Shown here: positions 33,055 to 41,187 of the stretch, in pieces
How positions within the stretch are numbered: the stretch's first letter is position 1
Layout of the letters: each line of letters begins with the position of its first letter
Assembly: GCA_039029315.1 (NCBI GenBank)
Contig: JBCCGK010000014.1
Span: 94,420 to 158,419 of the forward strand
Direction: 5' to 3'
Length of the DNA stretch: 64,000 nucleotides
From: JBCCCJ01 sp039029315
GTDB taxonomy: Bacteria > Bacteroidota > Bacteroidia > J057
Made by a program: the position numbers and the translations under genes
Notes under the pieces: generated by a model
Seen by the model: only the letters and a program-made list of their open reading frames with translations
Told to the model about the DNA's origin: nothing
The model's database searches: none

Positions 33055-34512
33055 CTATTGAACAGAGCGGACACCTCGAAGGCTAAGATTATAATAGCGT
33101 ATTTTTAAAAAGGAATCTGACATATATTCCCTGGAGCTGATGGGCCCTTCACGCCAGCCCAGGCCTTCTCCGGTTGCAGGGGCCCAATCGTTATACAAAT
33201 CCACAGTTGCTTCTCCCAAATTGCTAATTTCTCCATCACCATGTAAGCCTTGACAAGTTCTTGATGAGGCCTTTCCTATCGATAGAACTAACTCCGGGCA
33301 GTTGCTGCTCATTTCCATAATACCCCAATAACTGCCACCTGTTTCCTGCCGGGTTTTGTTGATTGCACTGGCAGCAAAAATCCCACAGCGAGGGAAAGTA
33401 GCTGGGGAAGCTATATTGCTGTATCCGGATGGATATCCCAGAGGGCCAGTAATGATCTCGTTTTCTTCTCCTACATGTTCCAGCGTTAAGGCTTCTTCAA
33501 ATAAAGACGAATTCCCCCAGGCAAATTCCTGTGAAATAGGATCCAGAGGTCCACGACAAGCTTTTTCATATTCAAGTTCTGTCATAAGACGAAGGCCAGA
33601 CCAGTCCAAATAGGCTGCAATGTCAGGCCAACCCAAATTGCCCATAGGTCGCCAGGGAAAATCCACAACCGCATAATGATTTCCTGTATGGATGCCAAAA
33701 TTTTCTTCTCCATTTTCATTTCTGTTGTCTCTTTGCAAAGGAGATAAATGGGTCAAAAAATCGGCATACTGCTGCTGGGAGGCTTCATACTTCATACAAT
33801 AAAAAGCCTCATATCCTTTAGGGAATTCAGCTGGGAGGGTTTGTAGAAAAAGATGATTGAAATCATCCCCAACCCCAGCATCATCATTGTGACTGCTGAG
33901 TTGATTCGGACCAATACCGCCCAGGAGGATAGAATTTTCAGAATCTATCAAAAACGGCGCACCATTATTCGCTTTCCCTAACTGACTGGAGTTAATGTCC
34001 CCACTTCCCACAAAAAATGCTCCTTGTGGGACATACACCATTTCAATCCCAAAGATTGAGAGTTCTACGACGGAATTATCCCCGATCAAATCAGTTCCAT
34101 AGTCCCAACGTAGCTGTACGTTTTTCCAGTAGACATCTCCAATGCCATCACTGCTACGATAGATCATCACCCCAACACCTTCATCAGTGAATGCAGGTGT
34201 ATTGGTATACGTTTGGACAGTGGCTCCTGGCGGGGCCAAATGGCCATCATTGAAGCCATCGATATAGTGAAGCGTCGCATGTTGCCAGTCATGATGGTTC
34301 TTCAGGGAATATTTGATAAATACCCAGGCAGCATCCCAATTGCTCTCCATTGTAGAGGTTCGCCATGAATTCTCCCAACTGATGTCAAACTCAATCATGT
34401 AGTAATCATCAGTTGTGTTTTGATCGCTGATCCTAACATTGGAGATTTGGATATTGTTAGAAAAGAGAAAGAGTGGCAGGCAAGTCAAAAAGACGAGTGA
34501 AAAGTATTTCAT
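33055..34512 (-). CDS. Secreted SUMF1/FGE-sulfatase-fold protein (cassette 1)
   Basis: This is a 485-residue protein with a signal peptide (SLVFLTCLPLFLFS). Residues about 20-145 are a beta-domain shared by the three paralogues (NWDAAWVFIKYS, VGVMIYRSSDGIGDV, QLRWDYG). From about 150 a SUMF1 (formylglycine-generating enzyme/C-type-lectin-like) domain follows: IEMVYVPQGAFFVGSG, FYCMKYEASQQQYADFLTHL, PWRPMGNLGWPDIAAYLDWSGLR, LEYEKACRGP and the end LRGVRSVQ. The paired cysteines of catalytic FGE near the C-terminus are absent, so it is probably a binding protein rather than an enzyme. It has no T9SS domain. It is cotranscribed with the 22-residue-repeat protein. Confidence 0.87.
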   Translation of the reverse strand: MKYFSLVFLTCLPLFLFSNNIQISNVRISDQNTTDDYYMIEFDISWENSWRTSTMESNWDAAWVFIKYSLKNHHDWQHATLHYIDGFNDGHLAPPGATVQTYTNTPAFTDEGVGVMIYRSSDGIGDVYWKNVQLRWDYGTDLIGDNSVVELSIFGIEMVYVPQGAFFVGSGDINSSQLGKANNGAPFLIDSENSILLGGIGPNQLSSHNDDAGVGDDFNHLFLQTLPAEFPKGYEAFYCMKYEASQQQYADFLTHLSPLQRDNRNENGEENFGIHTGNHYAVVDFPWRPMGNLGWPDIAAYLDWSGLRLMTELEYEKACRGPLDPISQEFAWGNSSLFEEALTLEHVGEENEIITGPLGYPSGYSNIASPATFPRCGIFAASAINKTRQETGGSYWGIMEMSSNCPELVLSIGKASSRTCQGLHGDGEISNLGEATVDLYNDWAPATGEGLGWREGPISSREYMSDSFLKIRYYNLSLRGVRSVQ

Positions 34513-34546
34513 GTTTGTTTTCGATTAAAATGAGAAACTAATGCAT

Positions 34547-34612
34547 CCGGTACACTCAATCGTCTTTCTACTTGATCAGTCGCTGTTACCTAGCTCTGAA
34601 TCAACACCTGCA
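34547..34612 (-). promoter_or_regulatory. Conserved block upstream of cassette 1
   Basis: On the minus strand the order GTGTTGATTC, CGACTGATC, AGAAAGACGATTGAGTGTACC recurs upstream of all three SUMF1 genes at the same distance (about 35 bases before the start codon). The sequence nearer the start codon is more variable. It is a candidate promoter, possibly for an ECF sigma factor. Confidence 0.55.
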
Positions 34613-34668
34613 GGGATTATTTTTATGCATCGAGAACGTCCCCTTTTGAATTCTGCTTCACTCAAGGC

Positions 34669-34704
34669 AAAAACCCCCATCCCCGAATCCGAGATGAGGG
34701 TCCC
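34669..34704 (-). terminator. Terminator of cassette 2
   Basis: This is the same GC hairpin followed by a T-tract on the minus strand as at 32161; one arm differs slightly (CCCTCATCTCGGATTCGG). It ends the transcript of the second SUMF1/repeat-protein pair. Confidence 0.75.
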
Positions 34705-34731
34705 AACTGTCATGATAAATACACCTAAGAC

Positions 34732-35775
34732 TCACCGTTGTACTTTGAGGCGATAAGCGCCAATGATTCCTTTTTGCCTATGTGTGATTTGTAGGACATA
34801 AATCCCAACTGATAGGTTGCTCAGATTCAGATCGCTTTCGAGTAGAGAATCCTCTGCCTGGACAGATTTACTGATCCCAACATGCCGCCCCATCAGATCA
34901 AAGACCCGGAATTCCAGATCGCCAGCAATTGCTCCTGTCAATCGAACATGAATCAGGTCTGCGGTGGGATTGGGATATAGTGAAACAGCCAAGTCCTTTT
35001 TTGCTTCAAACATCACTTCTACCCAACTTGAGGCCTCGGAATTCCCATTGAGATCGAAACTCTGAAGCCGATAATAAGACCTGCCAGGATAAGGAGTGAC
35101 ATCAGTCATATCATAAGGCTGAACATGTTGTGGACCGCCTTTGCCTTCAACTCGTCCAAGCTTGTCTATCTCATTCAGGTCCTGGCTTCGTTCAACCAGG
35201 AAATAATCATGATTGACTTCACTGGCAGTTGTCCATTGTAGCAGCACCTGCTCGCCATCCGGCCATGCCTCAAAGCTCAAGAGCTCTACAGCAAAGCCAG
35301 GATTGTAGACAGAAGGAAGACCATCTATCCTGAAATGATCTGAGCCATCATCAGTGCCACCAGCGAAAATATCATGGGTCTGGCTGAGGGAAAAATACCC
35401 ATGCGCTGCCCCGTCATGTGTTCCTCCTCTGAAAATCAGGTGATTATCTGCTTGAGAATGTCGCTGATAATGTGCGCCCTCATCCAGGCCTCCCTCAAAG
35501 ATGGCTCCATTCTGCAAGAGACTGACATAACCCTTGGAACTGCCATCCTCAGTTCCGCCTTCGAAGATGAGATGATTGTCTTCCTGAGAATACCTTGTGC
35601 TATGACTTCCTTCCTCCTGCCCACCTATGAAGATGCCATGATTCTGATCCTGACTGAAAGCTTGTTGACTATGCCCATGCTTAGTTCCCCCAGAGAAAAT
35701 TGGATTGTTCTGCGCCAGCAGGGGCACCTGTACACCCAACCAGCAGCATATGAGGATGCTGAGAAATGATTTCAT
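34732..35775 (-). CDS. T9SS surface protein with six 22-residue repeats (cassette 2)
   Basis: This is a 347-residue protein from the ATG at 35775, which gives a signal peptide ending LLAQ; the frame is open upstream but overlaps the SUMF1 gene there. Residues 23-154 are six 22-residue repeats of the IFxGGxxDG type (NNPIFSGGTKHG, NHGIFIGGQEEG, NHLIFEGGTEDG and so on). Next comes a fibronectin-like domain of about 100 residues (FAVELLSFEAWPDGEQVLLQ, VNHDYFLVERSQDLNEID, PGRSYYRLQSFDLNGNSE), common before sorting signals in this group. The T9SS domain is VSLYPNPTADLIHVRL to IGAYRLKVQR. It starts 17 bases after the SUMF1 gene of cassette 2. It is a surface protein of unknown binding role. Confidence 0.87.
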   Translation of the reverse strand: MKSFLSILICCWLGVQVPLLAQNNPIFSGGTKHGHSQQAFSQDQNHGIFIGGQEEGSHSTRYSQEDNHLIFEGGTEDGSSKGYVSLLQNGAIFEGGLDEGAHYQRHSQADNHLIFRGGTHDGAAHGYFSLSQTHDIFAGGTDDGSDHFRIDGLPSVYNPGFAVELLSFEAWPDGEQVLLQWTTASEVNHDYFLVERSQDLNEIDKLGRVEGKGGPQHVQPYDMTDVTPYPGRSYYRLQSFDLNGNSEASSWVEVMFEAKKDLAVSLYPNPTADLIHVRLTGAIAGDLEFRVFDLMGRHVGISKSVQAEDSLLESDLNLSNLSVGIYVLQITHRQKGIIGAYRLKVQR

Positions 35776-35792
35776 GATGTTCGTCTTTGGGA

Positions 35793-37250
35793 TTATTGTG
35801 CTGAGCGGACGCCGCGTATACCATAATCTTGAGAACGGACTGAGGTATTGTATGCCATAAATTCCCGTTTGCTTACTATATACACGCGCCAACCTACTCC
35901 CGAGCCATTTGCTGGAGCCCAATCGCTGTAAAGATCTGAAGTCGCTTCTCCGTTGGGACTAATTTCTCCATCACCATGCAAGCCCTGACAATCTCGTGTT
36001 GCTGAATTTCCTACTGAGAGAGCCAACTCACGGCAATTCCCAGTGAGTTCCATAATTCCCCAATAGCTTGAACCTGTTTCTTGCCTTGTCTTGTTAATGG
36101 CACTTGCTGCAAAAATTCCACATCGATAAGGAGTGGTGGTAAAATTTCCATATCCGACTGAAAATCCTGTGGCGCCACTAATCATCTCATTAGCTGTTCC
36201 TGCATTTTCAAGTGAAATAAAAGCTGTAGGCATCACGCTTGTATTCCCCCAAGCATACTCATCGGGAATTGGCTCTAGTGGTCCTCTGCAGGCTTTTTCA
36301 TATTCTAGTTCTGTCATAGGTCGTAGACCTGACCAGTCCAAGTAAGTAGCAATATCCGGCCAGCCCATATTTCCCATTGCCCGCCAGGTATATTCTGTGA
36401 TTGCGAAATGGCTTCCAGTAGTTATGCCAAAATTCCCTTCTCCATCTTCATCTCTTGAAGATCTCTGACCAATGGTTAAATGGGTCAGGAAATCCGCATA
36501 TTGTTGCTGAGAAGCTTCATACTTCATACAGTAGAAGGCATCATAACCTTTGGGAAAAGCAGCAGGGAGGTTTCGCAAAAATAAATAATCGAAATCATCT
36601 CCTCCATTAGAGATTAAAATGTTATCATGATTGCTCAATTGAGAAGGACCAATCCCTCCAAGAATAATCGCATTTTCAGAATCAATCAAAAAAGGTTGCC
36701 CAGTATTCCCTGCCTCAAATTGACCATAGCCACTCCCTCCATCCCCTACATAAAAAGCGCCTTGAGGTACATAGACCATCTCGATTGCAAAGACAGAAAT
36801 CTCCACCACCTGATCATCAGCTATTCCATCAGTGCCATAGTCCCAGCGCAGCTGTATATTGTTCCAGTTGACATCTCCAATGCCATCACTGTCGCGATAA
36901 ATCATCACGCCTACGCCTTCAGAAGTGAGGGCAGGAGTATTGATGTACGTCTGCACAATGGCTCCTGGAGGGGCAGTATGGCCATCATTGAAGCCATCTA
37001 CATAATGTAGAGCCGCATGATGCCAGTCATGATGGTTCTTGGGAGTGAATTTGACAAATACCCAGGCAGCATCCCAATTGCTCTCCATGGTCGAGGTGCG
37101 CCAGGAATTTTCCCAGCTCAGGTCAAACTCGATCATGTAATAATCATCCGTAGTGTTCTGACCGGTGAGGCTGACATTGTTGATTTGGATATTGTTAGAT
37201 AACAGGAAGACTGGTACACATACCAAAAAGAGGAGTGAAAAATATTTCAT
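35793..37250 (-). CDS. Secreted SUMF1/FGE-sulfatase-fold protein (cassette 2)
   Basis: This 485-residue protein is the same length and domain layout as the cassette 1 protein: signal peptide, shared beta-domain (NWDAAWVFVKFT, GVGVMIYRDSDGIGDV), then the SUMF1 fold (IEMVYVPQGAFYVGDG, CMKYEASQQQYADFLTHL, MTELEYEKACRGP) ending YGIRGVRSAQ. The N-terminal beta-domain and core are very similar among the three copies. The stretch between PQGAFYVGDG and FYCMKYEA, and the last 60 residues, differ more. There are no FGE-type catalytic cysteine pairs. It is cotranscribed with the repeat protein at 34732. Confidence 0.88.
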   Translation of the reverse strand: MKYFSLLFLVCVPVFLLSNNIQINNVSLTGQNTTDDYYMIEFDLSWENSWRTSTMESNWDAAWVFVKFTPKNHHDWHHAALHYVDGFNDGHTAPPGAIVQTYINTPALTSEGVGVMIYRDSDGIGDVNWNNIQLRWDYGTDGIADDQVVEISVFAIEMVYVPQGAFYVGDGGSGYGQFEAGNTGQPFLIDSENAIILGGIGPSQLSNHDNILISNGGDDFDYLFLRNLPAAFPKGYDAFYCMKYEASQQQYADFLTHLTIGQRSSRDEDGEGNFGITTGSHFAITEYTWRAMGNMGWPDIATYLDWSGLRPMTELEYEKACRGPLEPIPDEYAWGNTSVMPTAFISLENAGTANEMISGATGFSVGYGNFTTTPYRCGIFAASAINKTRQETGSSYWGIMELTGNCRELALSVGNSATRDCQGLHGDGEISPNGEATSDLYSDWAPANGSGVGWRVYIVSKREFMAYNTSVRSQDYGIRGVRSAQ

Positions 37251-37283
37251 GCTTGTTTTTGATTAGAATGACGAATAAAGAAT

Positions 37284-37350
37284 CCGGTATACTCAATCAT
37301 CTTTCTATCTGATGAGTCGTTCACACCTGCCAGTCAATCAACACCTACAG
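37284..37350 (-). promoter_or_regulatory. Conserved block upstream of cassette 2
   Basis: Minus-strand elements GTGTTGATTG, CGACTCATC and AGAAAGATGATTGAGTATACC have the same order and spacing as at 34547 and 40012. This is a candidate promoter region for the SUMF1/repeat-protein transcript. Confidence 0.55.
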
Positions 37351-37405
37351 AGATTATATTCCTTCATCGAGACCATCTCCTTTTGATTTCTGGCTCATTC
37401 AAGAC

Positions 37406-37442
37406 AAAAAACCCCCAATCCCGAATCCGAGATGGAGGTCCC
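37406..37442 (-). terminator. Terminator of cassette 3
   Basis: This is the third copy of the hairpin (minus strand GACCTCCATCTCGGATTCGG with GGGATTGGGGG) followed by TTTTTTG, 28 bases beyond the stop of the third repeat protein. Confidence 0.75.
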
Positions 37443-37469
37443 AACTGTCATGATAAATACACCTAATAC

Positions 37470-38513
37470 TCACCGTCGTACCTGAATTCGATAGGCACCA
37501 ATGATTCCTTTATGTGTGTGTGTGATTTGTAGGACATATATTCCGACGGACAAGCTGCTCAGGTTCAGACTTCCCTCTACCTTATTTTCTACATTCTGGA
37601 AGGATTGCTTGATGCCAACATCCCGGCCCATGAGATCGAAGACCCGGAATTCCAAATCTCCAGCAATCTCTCCTGCCAATCGAATCGTGATCAAATCTGA
37701 GGTCGGATTGGGGTATAAAGAAACAGCAAGTTCTGTTCTGGCTTCAAACATCACTTCCACCCAACTTGAGGCTTCTGCCTCACCATTGAGATCAACACTT
37801 TGAAGCCGATAATAAGACCTGCCAGGATAAGGAGTGACATCAGTCATATTATAGGGTTGAACATGTTGTGGACCGCCTTTGCCTTCAACTCGTCCAAGCT
37901 TGTCTATCTCATTCAGGTTCTGGCTTCGTTCCACCAGGAAGTAGTCATGATTGACTTCGCTCGTCGTGGCCCATTGCAACTGAACGACTTCTCCTTCTGG
38001 CCATGCCTCAAAACTGAGCAGTTCCACAGCAAAGCCTGGGTTGAACATGGCTGGCAAGCCCTCAGCCCGATAATTATCTGCCCCATCATCTGAGCCACCA
38101 GCGAACAGGTTATTGTTTTGCCTTTGAGAATGGACAGTATAAGAAACGCCATCATCAGAGCCTCCAAAGAAAATTCTATTGTTTTGGGGAAGACAGTATA
38201 TATCCTGACTGCTTCCCTCATCTGAGCCTCCTCCAAAGATTTGGTTATTCTGGGGCATTGTGAAATAGGTCTGGCTGCTTCCCTCATCCGACCCTCCATG
38301 AAAGATGTCCTGATTTTGAGGCTGAGTGTATCTGGTCAAATGACTTCCTTCATCTAATCCTCCATCAAAAATATCTTGATTTTGTTTCTGGCTGAAAGGA
38401 TTGGAATCAAATCCATGACTGCTTCCTCCTGAGAATATGGAATTGTTTTGTGCTTGTGCTGATAGGATGGACCCTAGGCAACAAGCTAACAAAATAATGA
38501 TCTGCGGTTTCAT
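37470..38513 (-). CDS. T9SS surface protein with six 22-residue repeats (cassette 3)
   Basis: This 347-residue protein has the same architecture as the protein at 34732: signal peptide to residue 22 (ILSAQAQ), six 22-residue repeats (NNSIFSGGSSHG, NQDIFDGGLDEG, NQDIFHGGSDEG, NNQIFGGGSDEG, NNRIFFGGSDDG, NNNLFAGGSDDG), a fibronectin-like domain nearly identical to that of cassette 2, and a T9SS type A signal ending IQVRR. Repeat number is six in all three paralogues although repeat sequences have diverged. In contrast the domain after the repeats is almost unchanged. It starts eight bases after its SUMF1 partner. Confidence 0.88.
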   Translation of the reverse strand: MKPQIIILLACCLGSILSAQAQNNSIFSGGSSHGFDSNPFSQKQNQDIFDGGLDEGSHLTRYTQPQNQDIFHGGSDEGSSQTYFTMPQNNQIFGGGSDEGSSQDIYCLPQNNRIFFGGSDDGVSYTVHSQRQNNNLFAGGSDDGADNYRAEGLPAMFNPGFAVELLSFEAWPEGEVVQLQWATTSEVNHDYFLVERSQNLNEIDKLGRVEGKGGPQHVQPYNMTDVTPYPGRSYYRLQSVDLNGEAEASSWVEVMFEARTELAVSLYPNPTSDLITIRLAGEIAGDLEFRVFDLMGRDVGIKQSFQNVENKVEGSLNLSSLSVGIYVLQITHTHKGIIGAYRIQVRR

Positions 38514-38521
38514 GGTATTGC

Positions 38522-39976
38522 TTATTGGGCTGTTCTGACTCCTCTGATTCCATATTTGACATGTCTGTCTGTATCATTTGAACCAGAGAAATACCTGTTG
38601 CTGACAATTGCTTGTCGCCATCCTGCTCCAATAGAAAGGGCACTGGCCCAATCAGTATACATTTGTCCGCTTGCTTCTCCGTTTGAAGAGATTTCTCCAT
38701 CTCCATGATAACCTTGGGAATTTCTGGATGTCCAATGATTCAGTGAAAGAGTAAATTCATAGGCATTTCCAGATAACTCCATGATCCCCCAATAGCTCGC
38801 ACTAGTTTCCAGACGGGTTTTGTTAAGAGCGCTTGCTGCAAAGATTCCACAGCGCATCAATGGTGTTCCATAATTACAATAGCCTACTGATAGCCCAAGG
38901 TTGGTGCTAAATATTTCATTAGGACTTCCTTCATTTTCAAGAGGAAAGTCCCCTGCATTGATAACCCCATTACTTCCCCAGGCATATTCGAAAGGGATTG
39001 GATCAAGAGGCCCCCTACATGCCTTCTCATACTCTAATTCAGTCATAGGACGAAGACCACTCCAATCCAAATAGGCTGCAATATCTTTCCAATCCATATT
39101 CCCCATCGCCCGCCAGGGATATTCGGCGATTGCATAATTCAACCCGTCTTCAATGCCAAAATTTATAGTGCCTTTGGCATTCCTTTGAGTTCTTTGATCT
39201 CCAGATAAGTGTGAAAGAAAATTCGCATACTGTTGTTGAGAAGCTTCATATTTCATGCAATAAAAGGCATCAAAACCTTTAGGGAATGCAGCGGGCAGAA
39301 TTGTGCTTGTCGAATAGTCAAAATCATCATTTCCTGATCCATTCCTATTGTCATGATTGGAGAGATGAGAAGGATTTGTTCCTCCCAAAGTGATGGAATT
39401 TTCGGAACTGATCAAAAATGCCTGACCTGTATTGCCTGCTTCGAAATTTCCCTGCCCACTGTCTCCATCTCCGACATAAAAGGCTCCCTGGGGTACATAA
39501 ACCATCTCAATGGCGAAGGCTGATATCTCAACAACCTGATCATCTGCGATGCCATCTACCCCATAATCCCAGCGCAATTGTACCTGTTGCCAGCCGATAT
39601 CGCCGATGCCATCATTGTTTCGGTAGATCATGACGCCTACTCCTTCTGTTTGGTTGGCATAGCTATTGGCCATGGTGTGGATGGTGGCACCTGCAGGAGC
39701 AATATGTCCATCATTGAAGCCATCGACATAGTGCAGGGCGGCATGATGCCAATCATTCTGGCCTCTGGGACTGAATTTGACAAATACCCAGGCGGCATCC
39801 CAATTGCTTTCGAAGGTGGAGGTGCGCCAGGAGTTTTCCCAACTGATGTCGAACTCGATCATATAATAATCATCGCTCGTGTTTTGACCAGTGAGACTGA
39901 CATTTTCTATTTGAATGTTGTTCGAGAATAAGAAGAATGGGAGACATAGGAAAAGAGTGAATGATAAAAATTTCAT
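38522..39976 (-). CDS. Secreted SUMF1/FGE-sulfatase-fold protein (cassette 3)
   Basis: This is a 484-residue protein from the ATG at 39976 (signal peptide FTLFLCLPFFLFS); the open frame reaches 40024 without support. The layout is as in the other two copies: beta-domain with NWDAAWVFVKFS and GVGVMIYRNNDGIGDI, then the SUMF1 fold (IEMVYVPQGAFYVGDG, CMKYEASQQQYANFLSHL, MTELEYEKACRGP), ending YGIRGVRTAQ. No catalytic FGE cysteine pair is present. It is the copy closest to the divergent ECF sigma gene and shares a 140-bp intergenic region with it. Confidence 0.88.
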   Translation of the reverse strand: MKFLSFTLFLCLPFFLFSNNIQIENVSLTGQNTSDDYYMIEFDISWENSWRTSTFESNWDAAWVFVKFSPRGQNDWHHAALHYVDGFNDGHIAPAGATIHTMANSYANQTEGVGVMIYRNNDGIGDIGWQQVQLRWDYGVDGIADDQVVEISAFAIEMVYVPQGAFYVGDGDSGQGNFEAGNTGQAFLISSENSITLGGTNPSHLSNHDNRNGSGNDDFDYSTSTILPAAFPKGFDAFYCMKYEASQQQYANFLSHLSGDQRTQRNAKGTINFGIEDGLNYAIAEYPWRAMGNMDWKDIAAYLDWSGLRPMTELEYEKACRGPLDPIPFEYAWGSNGVINAGDFPLENEGSPNEIFSTNLGLSVGYCNYGTPLMRCGIFAASALNKTRLETSASYWGIMELSGNAYEFTLSLNHWTSRNSQGYHGDGEISSNGEASGQMYTDWASALSIGAGWRQAIVSNRYFSGSNDTDRHVKYGIRGVRTAQ

Positions 39977-40011
39977 GCTTGTGCAAATAAAAAGTGAGAA
40001 AAAGGTGGATT

Positions 40012-40078
40012 CTGGTATACTCAATCGTCTTTCTGTCAGATGAGTCGTTCACTCCCGTTTTTCAATCAACACTTGCGG
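40012..40078. promoter_or_regulatory. Conserved block between cassette 3 and the ECF sigma gene
   Basis: This is the third occurrence of the block seen at 34547 and 37284 (minus strand GTGTTGATTG, CGACTCATCTG, AGAAAGACGATTGAGTATACC). Because it lies between divergent genes it could control both the SUMF1 cassette and the sigma factor itself. Confidence 0.55.
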
Positions 40079-40116
40079 GATTTTTTTTTCAGTTTTTCCA
40101 CAAACATGAATTACAC

Positions 40117-40701
40117 ATGAACGACTTAGAGATCCTCCAATTCATTCGGGAAGGAGGCATTCCCCAAGAAAGAGTATTTACTTATCTATACCAGACATAT
40201 CATGACTGGATTCGCTTGGCCAAAATGCGCCATCAACTATCAGAGGAAGAAGCTACTGATGCATATAGTGATGCGATATTGGCCCTGCAGAAGCAAGTGA
40301 AGGCAGGAGAATTCCAGGGGAAATCCAAATTGTCCACCTATCTGAATAGCATTTTTCACAGAAAGTGCATAGACCAAATTCGTAGAAAACAGAAGAAGTC
40401 TACCATTCCCTTATCTGAGATGAAAGAAGATATGGGAGATGTCGTCCACAATATTGAACAGCAGATGATCATTTCGGAACTCTTTGCTTATGTCATCCGC
40501 CAGATAGATCATCTGGGGACAGTATGCAGGCAAGTTCTGCTGGATAAATATTATTGGGGCTACGAGGACATGGCCGAAATCGCCCTTCGGGCGGGCATCA
40601 AAAACGCCAACACAGCTGGTAGTATTCGGTATAGAGGCATGCAACAGTTGATGCGACGCCTGAAAAATCACCCCAATCCAGAATTCGAGTTGAATTTTTA
40701 A
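40117..40701 (+). CDS. Orphan ECF-type RNA polymerase sigma factor
   Basis: This is a sigma-70 family factor of 194 residues from the ATG at 40117 (MNDLEILQFIREGG); the upstream open frame covers the conserved intergenic block and is unlikely to be translated. Region 2 includes VFTYLYQTYHDWIRLAKMRH and STYLNSIFHRKCIDQIRRKQKK. Region 4 is LGTVCRQVLLDKYYWGYEDMAEIALRAGIKNANTAGSIRYRGMQQL. No anti-sigma gene adjoins it. It is divergent from the three SUMF1/repeat cassettes, which are its likely targets; that is inference from position and from the shared upstream block. A terminator lies about 160 bases downstream. Confidence 0.88.
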   Translation: MNDLEILQFIREGGIPQERVFTYLYQTYHDWIRLAKMRHQLSEEEATDAYSDAILALQKQVKAGEFQGKSKLSTYLNSIFHRKCIDQIRRKQKKSTIPLSEMKEDMGDVVHNIEQQMIISELFAYVIRQIDHLGTVCRQVLLDKYYWGYEDMAEIALRAGIKNANTAGSIRYRGMQQLMRRLKNHPNPEFELNF

Positions 40702-40862
40702 CCTCAAACTCCCTGTAAGACATTTTTGGCATAAGAATTGCTTATGATTTAATGTCTAAGATCTATTTGTAGGGGTAAATCAAATAGTATCATCTAGTCT
40801 GAATTTCTGGAAAAGGAAACCCGGCAAGAGTTTCAAGATCTAGAAACCTCAGAAAAAAAAGT

Positions 40863-40896
40863 AACAGTCTCGATTTTCCGAGACTGTTTTTCTTTT
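40863..40896 (+). terminator. Intrinsic terminator downstream of the orphan sigma gene
   Basis: A perfect 10-bp stem AACAGTCTCG / CGAGACTGTT around ATTTTC is followed by TTTCTTTT and preceded by an A-tract, so it could work in both directions. Confidence 0.85.
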
Positions 40897-41020
40897 ATAC
40901 ATTGGACCGCATGAATTGTTCCGTTTGATTCTTCTTTCATTCCCTGAGCTCTGCTCCCAATTTTTCCGGCTTATAAGCCTGGACGTGACGCGTTTGCGGG
41001 ATGGAATCAGGGCAGAAAAA

Positions 41021-41069
41021 CGCGTTACGTCTAAACGAAACGCGTTACGTCTAAACGCGTTACGTCTAA
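41021..41069 (+). repeat. Short tandem repeat CGCGTTACGTCTAA, three copies
   Basis: The 14-mer occurs at 41021, 41041 and 41056. A diverged inverted copy (GGACGTGACGCG) lies about 30 bases upstream at 40981, so the group could also fold back on itself. Confidence 0.75.
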
Positions 41070-41187
41070 GGGCAAAGTGCAGAAAAATGCCTTCTAAAGT
41101 GAAGAATCTATCAGGTTTAATGTATAAGATCCTTTTTTGTAAGTGAGGGAACACAATTAAATTGTAGGATCTTGTTCCTCCCCCAAC

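Noticed and set aside
33055..40024. Diversity-generating retroelement driving SUMF1 variation
   Set aside because: The SUMF1 fold is typical of DGR variable proteins, but no reverse transcriptase gene or template repeat is present in the window.
40863..40888. AACAGTCTCG / CGAGACTGTT resembles the ends of MITE family 1
   Set aside because: The two arms sit only six bases apart, with a T-tract following and no TNA duplication. It is a normal terminator; the likeness to the MITE ends covers about nine bases and may be chance.
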